Assembly: GCA_017466215.1 (NCBI GenBank)
Contig: JAFTUO010000063.1
Coordinates: 1-50,567, forward strand
Reading direction: 5' to 3'
DNA: 50,567 nt
DNA from: Oscillospiraceae bacterium
GTDB lineage: Bacteria > Bacillota > Clostridia > Oscillospirales > Oscillospiraceae
Positions 9,207 to 16,176 of the stretch are shown here, one piece after another (position 1 is the stretch's first letter; each line of letters begins with the position of its first letter). The position numbers and the translations under genes are program-made. The notes beneath the pieces were generated by a model that was not told where the DNA came from, did no database searches, and saw only the letters and a list, made by a program, of their open reading frames with translations.

Positions 9207-10145
9207 TTAATAATGAGTGTGCTTCTTGATGACCATGTTGTTAAACAGGGTAACAGCAAGAATGATTGCAAAGAGGATCAGGGCTGCAGCACTTGCACGG
9301 CCCTGGCTGTTGGTGCTCAAAGCATCGTAGATGAAGCCAACCATCGTGTTCAGTCTGCCGGCAGCATCCGGGGGGCCCATGGTCTCGCCGAAGATACCGA
9401 CGATGCTGGAGTACTCCTTAAAGCCGCCGATAAAGCCGGTGATGATAACATAAGCCAGCATCGGGGACAGCAGCGGCACAGTAATGCGGGTGAACACTCT
9501 CTTGCGGGAAGTTCCGTCCACCTTGGCTGCGTCGTAATACTGCTTGTTGATGCTCTGCAGGCCGCCCAGCAGTACCAGGATCTTAAAGGGCAGTGCGTTC
9601 CAAACGATGTAGACCACCATAACGGTCATATTCGCCCAGTACTGGGAGCCTTGGTTGACCCAGTTTACCGGCTTACCGCCAAAGAACTGGATCACATTGT
9701 TGATAATGCCCCAGGTATCTGCGGTCACGCCATCAGGACGGAGGCCGATGATGTTGAACATTGCGGCGAACACCATGCCGATGGCGATGGAGTTGGTCAC
9801 ATAAGGCAGGAAGAAGATGGTCTGCAGCAGTTTCTGCAGAGGTTTGATAGAATTCAGCGTAACGGCGATCAGCAGTGCCAGGAGTGTGGAGATCGGCACA
9901 GTCAGAACGCACAGCAGCACCGTATTGGTCAGGCACTCCTTAAAACGCTTGTATTCAACGACTTTTTGGAAGTTTCCGATACCAAATTCGAAAACCGCAC
10001 CGCCCGCTGCCTTCAGGCCGGAGTAATTCTCCAGCAAGGACATGCGAACAGTGTTAAAGATAGGCCATACGGTAAACACCAGCAAAAGCACGATCGCCGG
10101 CGACAGATACAGCCACGCTTTCCATTGTTGCTTGTTATCTACCAT
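9207..10145 (-). CDS. Carbohydrate-type ABC transporter permease (UgpA/MalF-like)
   Basis: 312 residues. The first helix starts near residue 12 (LSPAIVLLLVFTVWPIF), and about six helices follow. The EAA loop reads YDAAKVDGTSRKRVFTRITV near residues 205-224. This is the MalF/UgpA-class partner of the permease at 8308-9192. It begins one base after the stop of the ATPase gene at 10147, so the two are very probably translationally coupled. Together with the binding lipoprotein and the ATPase it makes a complete importer. Nothing unusual was seen in length or motifs. Confidence 0.94.
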   Translation of the reverse strand: MVDNKQQWKAWLYLSPAIVLLLVFTVWPIFNTVRMSLLENYSGLKAAGGAVFEFGIGNFQKVVEYKRFKECLTNTVLLCVLTVPISTLLALLIAVTLNSIKPLQKLLQTIFFLPYVTNSIAIGMVFAAMFNIIGLRPDGVTADTWGIINNVIQFFGGKPVNWVNQGSQYWANMTVMVVYIVWNALPFKILVLLGGLQSINKQYYDAAKVDGTSRKRVFTRITVPLLSPMLAYVIITGFIGGFKEYSSIVGIFGETMGPPDAAGRLNTMVGFIYDALSTNSQGRASAAALILFAIILAVTLFNNMVIKKHTHY

Positions 10146-10146
10146 A

Positions 10147-11250
10147 TTACTTCACCTCAACATCCAAACGTTCCTCAGTTTCGGCATTGAACACGAAGAC
10201 CTTATGGGGTTTCAGATTGAAGCGAACCACCTCTTGGCTCAGGTCGATCTTATTGTCGGCATTGATGATGGAGCGGATGACAGGGTTAGCAGATGCCTCG
10301 TGGGTAGAGACCACGCTGACATCGCGGCCCATAACCTCCACGTTGCTCAGGCTGCAGGTCAGCTTGCCGTCCTCAGCCAGCTCAAAGCCTTCGGGACGGA
10401 CGCCGACAGTAACGGCCTGGTCCTCAGCGCCGGTAACATCCATAACAGCATCCTCGCCGATGTACAGCTTGCCATCCTTGATCTGGCCATTGAAGACGTT
10501 GATGGGAGGCGTGCCGAGGAACTTGGCAACGAACAGGTTAATAGGATCGTCGTAAACCTCCTGGGGCTTGCCGATCTGCTGCACCACGCCCAGCTTCATA
10601 ACCACGATCATATCGGAGATGCTCATCGCCTCTTCCTGGTCGTGGGTAACAAAAACGGTGGTAATGCCGGTTTCCTTCTGGATGCGGCGGATCTCCTCAC
10701 GGGTCTGCAGTCTCAAACGGGCATCCAGGTTACTAAGAGGCTCGTCCAGCAACAGGACTCTGGGCATCTTGACCAGCGCACGGGCAATTGCCACACGCTG
10801 CTGCTGACCGCCGGACAGCTCGCTGGGCTTACGGTCCATCAGCTCGTCGATCTGCACCAGCTTGGCAGCCTGAAGAGCACGCTCCAGCATTTCTTCCTTG
10901 GACATCTTGTCCTTGCCCTTCAGATTCTGCAGAGGGAACAGGATGTTCTGCTTAACGCTCATATGGGGATACAGTGCATAGTTCTGGAACACCAGGCCAA
11001 TTCCGCGGTTTTCGGTGGACAGCTCGGTTACATCGTCCTCACCGAAGAAGATTCTGCCGCTGGTGGGCTTCTGCAGGCCGCTGATCATATACAGCGTTGT
11101 AGACTTGCCGCAGCCAGATGGTCCCAGAAGACCAATGAGCTTGCCATCAGGAATTTCGAAGGTAAAATCGCTGACAGCGACTACCTCTTTGCCGGATTTC
11201 TTGTCCCGGCTGGGGAAGATTTTTGTAAGATTCTGTAATGTAACTTTCAT
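10147..11250 (-). CDS. ABC transporter ATP-binding protein (UgpC/MsmK/MalK-like)
   Basis: 367 residues from the ATG at 11250, chosen because GGAAGGGG lies five bases upstream. An upstream in-frame TTG at 11265 overlaps that ribosome site and is unlikely. The protein shows Walker A GPSGCGKST, Q-loop FQNYALYPHM, signature LSGGQQQR, Walker B VLLLDEP, D-loop SNLDAR and the switch His in FVTHDQ. A C-terminal MOP/TOBE-like regulatory region follows (GVRPEGFEL). It powers the two permeases encoded directly downstream. Members of this class often serve several sugar importers, but here the ATPase is encoded in the transporter operon. The 45-base gap to the upstream RDD gene shows no promoter. Confidence 0.95.
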   Translation of the reverse strand: MKVTLQNLTKIFPSRDKKSGKEVVAVSDFTFEIPDGKLIGLLGPSGCGKSTTLYMISGLQKPTSGRIFFGEDDVTELSTENRGIGLVFQNYALYPHMSVKQNILFPLQNLKGKDKMSKEEMLERALQAAKLVQIDELMDRKPSELSGGQQQRVAIARALVKMPRVLLLDEPLSNLDARLRLQTREEIRRIQKETGITTVFVTHDQEEAMSISDMIVVMKLGVVQQIGKPQEVYDDPINLFVAKFLGTPPINVFNGQIKDGKLYIGEDAVMDVTGAEDQAVTVGVRPEGFELAEDGKLTCSLSNVEVMGRDVSVVSTHEASANPVIRSIINADNKIDLSQEVVRFNLKPHKVFVFNAETEERLDVEVK

Positions 11251-11295
11251 ATGAACCCCTTCCAAAATATGTACTTTATTTTTTATATTAAATTT

Positions 11296-12060
11296 TTAAT
11301 AATCTTGTTTTTTGGCTTTTTCTTCCTGAATACGGTTGATATAGGCGATGCGCTCATCTGCAGTTTCGAATATCTTTTGGCTGGAGATATCCACCACCAC
11401 CGTGCCTGCCAGCCGGTCGTGAATGGCAGCGCGGTTTCCACCAACAGCAACACAGATCACCTGAACAACCAGCAGCGCCAGCAGGACAACTGTGCCGGTA
11501 ATGCCCATTGAGCCCCACAGAATCATCATCACGATAAATACCGGGACCATCGTCTCGATGGTGAACTTGCCCAGCAGCGTTCTGGCGAACAGCTGCAAGG
11601 GACTGATCTTCACACCGTCGATACGCATAACACCCAGGGAGAAACATTTCTTGCCGATGGTCTGTCCGTTTTTCAGCACCAGCGGCACAGCAAATTCCAG
11701 TACCAGTGTGGCCACCAGAATTCCCAATGTGGTCATCAGCATTGACAGATTGACCAACATATTATAGGAATACATCGCTTCCTCATCCGCGATCAACGCG
11801 TCGTATGCTGCGTCGTAGTTGGCCTTTTCCTCTTGGGTCATCGCCTCGTAGGTTGCCTGATCCACATCGAAGGTAACGCCGTACTGCTCTTCGTAGTGAT
11901 CGTACGCGGCCTGCAGCTTCTGATCGTAAGCATCATAGCCAGTGATGACAGAAACACCGTAAGCCGTACCCACAGCCAGCACACACAGCAGCATCAGATC
12001 CAGGATCCAGGCTGCGATTCTTTTCCAACTATTTGCTCTTTGCAGGTCCATTGCTTTCAT
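11296..12060 (-). CDS. RDD family membrane protein
   Basis: 254 residues. The opening LQRANSWKRIAAWILDLMLL has the Arg and Asp positions that give the RDD family its name. The later signatures GQTIGKKCFSLGVMRIDG and AIHDRLAGTVVV match the conserved core. Hydrophobic segments occur near residues 17-40, 103-128 and 170-205. An extra charged, Tyr-rich stretch (about 42-95) separates helices 1 and 2 and is probably extracytoplasmic. The start ATG overlaps the stop of the PHP gene by four bases (ATGA), which indicates coupling. RDD proteins have poorly defined roles, and transport or membrane accessory functions have been suggested for some. Its place between nucleotide-handling genes and an ABC importer is the main clue here. 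Confidence 0.85.
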   Translation of the reverse strand: MKAMDLQRANSWKRIAAWILDLMLLCVLAVGTAYGVSVITGYDAYDQKLQAAYDHYEEQYGVTFDVDQATYEAMTQEEKANYDAAYDALIADEEAMYSYNMLVNLSMLMTTLGILVATLVLEFAVPLVLKNGQTIGKKCFSLGVMRIDGVKISPLQLFARTLLGKFTIETMVPVFIVMMILWGSMGITGTVVLLALLVVQVICVAVGGNRAAIHDRLAGTVVVDISSQKIFETADERIAYINRIQEEKAKKQDY

Positions 12061-12908
12061 CCTTCCAAATTTGCCCGCTTGCGCAGATCCTCAAGCCAGC
12101 TGCTTGGAATGCGCAGGTCTCCCCTGCCCACTCCCAGGTCGATACCGGGTTTATTGTCGCCATGATAATCGCTGCCGCCGCTGGGTAACAGCCCAAACTG
12201 TGCCGCGATTTGCTGCGCCAATGCAGTTTGCTCGGGACTATATTTAGAATAGTATACTTCCATACCGTCCAGGCCGGTTTCTACAGCCTGGGGCAGAAAT
12301 GCGCGCAGCCCGGCCTCATTCAAATTCAAAAACGGATGGGCCAGAACAGCAACCGCACCGATGGATTTGATAAACCGGATCGCGCCATAGGCATCCAACC
12401 GCCTGGGCGGCACATAGAAGCCTTTTGACTCAGATAAATACTGCTTAAATGCATCCTGGACCGAAGCCACATAGCCCAGACGGGTCATTTCCGCTCCGAT
12501 CACCGCGCGGTTCACATATTCACCGGCGTGACTTTTGATCTTGTCATAGTCCAGCGCAATGCCGGCAGTACGCAGGCGCTCCAGCAGCGTCCGGTTGCTC
12601 TGCTCCTTGGCTTTGAGCAGAGTTTCCAAAAGCTCTGTTATCTCGCCATATTTCTCAGGCCTTATAAACAATCCTAAAATATGCAGCTCCGTATCACCGT
12701 ACTGGGTGGAAAATTCCACACCCGGCACAGCTTCCACCGGACTGTTTTCGCCGGCCGCCACAAATTCCTTAAGGCCCGACACCGTATTATGGTCGCACAT
12801 CGCCACCGCCGAAAGCTGCAGCTGCTGCGCCAGATGAAGCAGCTCCGCCGGGGAGCAGGTTCCATCCGAAAAATAGGAATGGGTATGCAGATCGCAATAA
12901 GCCATCAT
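12057..12908 (-). CDS. PHP-domain phosphoesterase (YciV/TrpH-like)
   Basis: 283 residues. Metal-binding motifs are clear: CDLHTHSYFSDGT at the start, MCDHNTVSG near residues 37-45, PGVEFSTQYGDTELHILG near 61-78, LAHPF in the second half and GGSDYHGDNKPG near the end. This arrangement is that of the small PHP enzymes of the YciV/TrpH group. Characterised members remove phosphate from 3',5'-nucleoside bisphosphates and can act as 5'-3' exonucleases on RNA. Transfer of that activity to this protein is inference. The gene begins directly at the stop of the nucleotidase/kinase fusion and overlaps the RDD gene by four bases. Two adjacent ATGs at 12908 and 12905 are both usable after AAGGTG. Confidence 0.9.
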   Translation of the reverse strand: MMAYCDLHTHSYFSDGTCSPAELLHLAQQLQLSAVAMCDHNTVSGLKEFVAAGENSPVEAVPGVEFSTQYGDTELHILGLFIRPEKYGEITELLETLLKAKEQSNRTLLERLRTAGIALDYDKIKSHAGEYVNRAVIGAEMTRLGYVASVQDAFKQYLSESKGFYVPPRRLDAYGAIRFIKSIGAVAVLAHPFLNLNEAGLRAFLPQAVETGLDGMEVYYSKYSPEQTALAQQIAAQFGLLPSGGSDYHGDNKPGIDLGVGRGDLRIPSSWLEDLRKRANLEG

Positions 12909-14042
12909 TTACACCTTCTTGCGGCTGTTGGGTTTGAACAGGCCCTTCAAGATTTCCTTGGCCGCTTGATCGAAATCATCACCGGAGACCACGTAATCAC
13001 AGATCTCTGCATTCCGGGTTTCAGAATCCAGCGCCAGAATGCGGCTGACCTTCTCCTTGTTGCTTAAGTTCTTCTCCAGAACAGAGGCCACAAGATCCTG
13101 CTTCTTACGGGTGATATACACCGTTGCTACATTATGAAAATTCGTCTTCAATGACATTGCACCGCAAATATCCATAACTGTCAGCACGTGCTTTCCGGAT
13201 GCCAGAATGTCTTCCACATCTTTCTTGCAGGAGCCGTAGCAATGGCCGGCATACATCGTAGATTCAAACAGCTCGCCATTTTCCTGCATATCCCGGAAGG
13301 CTTCCAGCGAAATATAGTGATACCACTCTCCGCCGTGCAGACCCACCGTGGCGTCGGTGGTATAGCTGATCAGCTTTTCAAACCGCTTGCCGCGCCGCAT
13401 CAATCTTTTGGCAATGTCCGTCTTTCCGCCACCGGAAGGGCCAACCAGAACGACAATACCCGGCTGCTCCGGATTGAAGCGCTCCGTCTTGGTGCTGTAG
13501 CTGTCAGAGATGATCTCCACCAGCTTCAGAAATTCGTCATAGGTGTTCACGGCCAGTACGCCGGTAGCATCCTGATTCCAGGGACGGCGCATCAAAATGG
13601 GATATGCCGCATTGGACCGGGTTACATTGTGCATACCGTCGTCAAAGAGGATGTCCACATCAATTTTATCCTTGCGCGAGCCCATATAAATATGGTCGGC
13701 AGGGATCTCCGGGAATTCCTGGGCAATCCGCTCAGCACGAATGCTCATAAACTGGGGCCAGACAGAGGTAGATACGAACACATCGGTCAGCTGGGACAGC
13801 TTCTTAACAAACTGCCGCGCTCCTTTGAACACCGGCTGATTGCGGTAAAACTCGGGGTCCTGGAAGATCTCAAAGATCACATCTGCCCGTGTACCCAGCT
13901 TTCCCCAGCGGTCCACCTCGTAAATGCTCAGCGGCGGATCGAACTTATATTTCTCATTGGCAAGACGGATGGCATACGGCACGCACTCCATCAGAACATC
14001 ATCAATATCTAAAGCTGTGGAAAGTCTGAACTTGCGATCCAT
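12909..14042 (-). CDS. Fusion of 5'(3')-deoxyribonucleotidase-like HAD domain and guanylate-kinase-like domain
   Basis: 377 residues. Residues 1 to about 185 read as an NT5C-type HAD phosphatase: nucleophile motif ALDIDDVL, motif II STSVWPQ, and DILFDDGMHNV as the acidic motif. Residues about 195-370 read as a guanylate-kinase fold: P-loop VLVGPSGGGKTDIAKRL, ISYTT, GGEWYHYISLEAF, and YGSCKKDVEDIL..GKHVLTVMDICGA. Canonical enzymes carry TTRxPRxGE, whose two Arg bind the GMP phosphate. Here the stretch is TTDATVGLHGGE, so both Arg are missing. The kinase half therefore may not use GMP. This is the first gene of the left operon, with a sigma-A-like promoter at 14132-14160 and ribosome site GGTGAG. 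Activity on nucleotides fits the nuclease genes downstream, but that link is inference. Confidence 0.85.
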   Translation of the reverse strand: MDRKFRLSTALDIDDVLMECVPYAIRLANEKYKFDPPLSIYEVDRWGKLGTRADVIFEIFQDPEFYRNQPVFKGARQFVKKLSQLTDVFVSTSVWPQFMSIRAERIAQEFPEIPADHIYMGSRKDKIDVDILFDDGMHNVTRSNAAYPILMRRPWNQDATGVLAVNTYDEFLKLVEIISDSYSTKTERFNPEQPGIVVLVGPSGGGKTDIAKRLMRRGKRFEKLISYTTDATVGLHGGEWYHYISLEAFRDMQENGELFESTMYAGHCYGSCKKDVEDILASGKHVLTVMDICGAMSLKTNFHNVATVYITRKKQDLVASVLEKNLSNKEKVSRILALDSETRNAEICDYVVSGDDFDQAAKEILKGLFKPNSRKKV

Positions 14043-14131
14043 CGTATCATCTCACCGCCTCAAATTTACAAATACCGTGCATCGCACGCACCTGTGGATA
14101 CTTCTCCAGCATCCGATAGTAAGTTGATTGT

Positions 14132-14160
14132 ATTATAACATCTGTCAATCATAAAAGCAA
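14132..14160 (-). promoter_or_regulatory. Promoter of the left operon
   Basis: On the minus strand a perfect TATAAT (14137-14132) lies 17 bases from a weak TTGCTT -35 (14160-14155). The predicted 5' leader to the ATG at 14042 is about 80 bases. It is the only convincing promoter found for the genes from 14042 down to 1. Confidence 0.6.
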
Positions 14161-14253
14161 CCAACAAAACACAATTTTCGACACTCTTTTTTTAAAAATG
14201 TCTTTCTCCGGTAGACATAACAAATTGACAATTTCGTTATGCGCGAAAACACC

Positions 14254-14281
14254 TTGACATCAATTGAATTTTGGGTATCAT
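14254..14281 (+). promoter_or_regulatory. Sigma-A promoter of lipoate ligase gene
   Basis: A perfect TTGACA (14254-14259), a 16-base spacer and TATCAT (14276-14281) lie about 40 bases before the ATG at 14321. Together with 14132-14160 it makes the 278-base gap a divergent promoter region. Confidence 0.75.
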
Positions 14282-14320
14282 AAATGATAGATTTTGTGTT
14301 AACTGCTCAAGAGGTTTGTT

Positions 14321-15310
14321 ATGAACAAAACGTATTATCTTGAAACCGGGTCTACGGATCCAGCCTACAATCTGGCTTTTGAAGAATATGTACAGACCCA
14401 TCGCCGCACCGGCAATTATCTGATATTGTGGCAAAACCGCAATGCGGTCATCATCGGCAGAAATCAAAATGCCGAGGAAGAGATCAATGCAGCCTTTGTG
14501 AAAGCGCACGGCATCAAAGTCATCCGCCGCAACACCGGCGGCGGCGCTGTGTATCACGATATGGGGAATCTGAACTATTCCTTCATCACCGATGCCGCAG
14601 ATATTTCCCAGCGATCCGCCCAGCCCTTTACTGAGCCGGTGGTCAGAGCGCTGAAAGCACTGGGTCTGGACGCAGAAGCCTCCGGCAGAAATGATATTCT
14701 GATTGACGGCCGCAAGGTCTCCGGTACAGCTCAGCACCTGATCCGCGGACGCATTTTGCACCACGGTACGCTGCTGTTTGAATCCAATCCCGAGATGATC
14801 GCCGGGGCACTGAATCCCGACCCCACCAAATTCCAGTCCAAGAGCATCAAGTCCGTCCGCAGCCGGGTGGGCAACATCCGCTCCCTTTTGAGGGCGGACA
14901 TGATGCTGCAGGCGTTTTGGGATTATTTGAAGACCGCGCTGACCGCTGACGGCATTGAGCCCACTTCCCTCTCAAACGAAGAATTGGCGGAGATCGAAAA
15001 GCTGCAGAAAGAAAAGTACGACACCTGGGACTGGAATTTCGGCCGGTCTCCCAAATACCAGCGCAAGTGCAAAAAACGCTTTGGCGGCGGCTCTCTGGAG
15101 ATTAGCTTGTCCGTTGCGGATGGCTGTATTCAGGATATCCGCATCCTTGGCGATTTCCTTGGTCTGACCCCCGTTGAGCCGCTGGAGGATGCACTGAAAG
15201 GCTGCATCTATCGGGAAGATGCCGTTTGCGCTGTTTTGGACACATTGTGCCTTCCGGATATGTTGGGCGGCATTGAAAAACGTGAATTCCTGGAAACCAT
15301 ATTTGCATAA
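14321..15310 (+). CDS. lplA: Lipoate-protein ligase A
   Basis: 329 residues, the normal length for bacterial LplA with its C-terminal accessory domain. The substrate-binding core shows NLAFEEYV near the start, IGRNQNAEEEIN, RRNTGGGAVYHDMGNLNYSF near residues 70-89, GRNDILIDGRKVSGTAQ with the lipoyl-AMP Lys, and HHGTLLF. The enzyme activates lipoate with ATP and transfers it to the E2 or H subunits of 2-oxoacid dehydrogenases or the glycine cleavage system. None of its target proteins is encoded in the window. It has its own promoter (14254-14281) and ribosome site AAGAGG, and it ends at the bidirectional terminator at 15314. Confidence 0.96.
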   Translation: MNKTYYLETGSTDPAYNLAFEEYVQTHRRTGNYLILWQNRNAVIIGRNQNAEEEINAAFVKAHGIKVIRRNTGGGAVYHDMGNLNYSFITDAADISQRSAQPFTEPVVRALKALGLDAEASGRNDILIDGRKVSGTAQHLIRGRILHHGTLLFESNPEMIAGALNPDPTKFQSKSIKSVRSRVGNIRSLLRADMMLQAFWDYLKTALTADGIEPTSLSNEELAEIEKLQKEKYDTWDWNFGRSPKYQRKCKKRFGGGSLEISLSVADGCIQDIRILGDFLGLTPVEPLEDALKGCIYREDAVCAVLDTLCLPDMLGGIEKREFLETIFA

Positions 15311-15313
15311 CGA

Positions 15314-15338
15314 AAGGGCGTGCCACCGGCACGCCCTT
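15314..15338. terminator. Bidirectional terminator between lplA and the MBL gene
   Basis: An 11-bp perfect stem AAGGGCGTGCC / GGCACGCCCTT with an ACC loop lies between the convergent genes. On the minus strand it is followed by TTTCGTT. Its right end overlaps the stop codon of the MBL gene. Confidence 0.85.
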
Positions 15339-16017
15339 AAATATTCACTGTTTCCGTTTGCAGCGGCTCACAAAGGAGCCGTACATCTGTTTCAAGAAGA
15401 TTCGCATTTCGCCGTGCGGAGGCGCGGAAGCCGTTTACGTCATCTTCCTCAAAAGGCAGATGGCAAAGCAGGATATGCTTTGGCCTCAGGCTTTGACTCA
15501 AAAAGGCTCTGCCTTTAGAAAGGGTGACCCAAGGGAAATTCAGGATCGCCAGATCAATCTCTTTCTCCCCTACCGCCTGCGCCAGAGCAGGCGATGCCGT
15601 TTCGCAGTCGCCGCCGATCAGAATGTGCTTCTCCCCTGCGCGGATCAAAATACCACAGTGCGTTACATCCGCATACTGGGCGCCCTCGTGGGGCAGGCGG
15701 ATAAATTCCAGCGTCAGATCTCCATCCGTCACCTTGTACGGATCCTTCTCCGGCATACACAGCTGCGCATTGGGCCAACGCTTTCTCGCCTGGCTGAGCA
15801 TAGCCTCAGAGTAATGGTCGCTATGGCAATGGGTAACGCAAATATAGTCCGGCGCTTTGAATTTTTCACTTGCCAGGATCTGCTGATACAGCTCAGGCTT
15901 GACCGCTGAAAAACCTGGCTGCTTGTCTTCGTGCAGGGCATCCACCCAGATGCGGTGCTTGTCAATTTGGATGCAAATGCCGGCATTTGCGCTGACCGTA
16001 ATTTGAACTTCCGTCAC
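15337..16017 (-). CDS. MBL-fold metallo-hydrolase (UlaG/YtnP-type small domain)
   Basis: 226 residues from a GTG start at 16017, supported by AAGGAGGG eight bases upstream. The metal-binding motif THCHSDHY lies near residues 61-68. IGGDCE in the middle and LLCHLPF near residue 188 supply the other expected ligands. The N-terminus (ITVSANAGICIQIDKHRIWVD) matches the first beta strands of the superfamily. The protein has no signal peptide and should be cytosolic. Small MBL proteins of this shape are annotated as hydrolases of varied phosphoesters or lactones, and the sequence does not show which. It stands alone between convergent lplA and divergent RND genes. Confidence 0.88.
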   Translation of the reverse strand: MTEVQITVSANAGICIQIDKHRIWVDALHEDKQPGFSAVKPELYQQILASEKFKAPDYICVTHCHSDHYSEAMLSQARKRWPNAQLCMPEKDPYKVTDGDLTLEFIRLPHEGAQYADVTHCGILIRAGEKHILIGGDCETASPALAQAVGEKEIDLAILNFPWVTLSKGRAFLSQSLRPKHILLCHLPFEEDDVNGFRASARRNANLLETDVRLLCEPLQTETVNI

Positions 16018-16128
16018 CGGGCAGACCCTCCTTTCTGGTTTTCTTCATTATAGGGCAAAAAATTGCTTTTTTCAATGGATAATCCACGATAAATTCACTA
16101 AATGTTTATATATTATTGTTTTACAGTG

Positions 16129-16137
16129 TGGTATAAT
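16129..16137 (+). promoter_or_regulatory. Extended -10 promoter of RND gene
   Basis: TGGTATAAT at 16129-16137 is an extended -10 element about 40 bases before the ATG at 16177. No good -35 hexamer lies at the right distance, which is common for extended -10 promoters. Confidence 0.55.
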
Positions 16138-16176
16138 GTAAATTAGAAAATTATTGGCAAAGGATTTGTTTGCTTT

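Noticed and set aside
6777..11238. Long plus-strand frames opposite the ABC importer genes
   Set aside because: All lie opposite genes with clear ABC transporter motifs; their translations carry no domain and no good ribosome sites.
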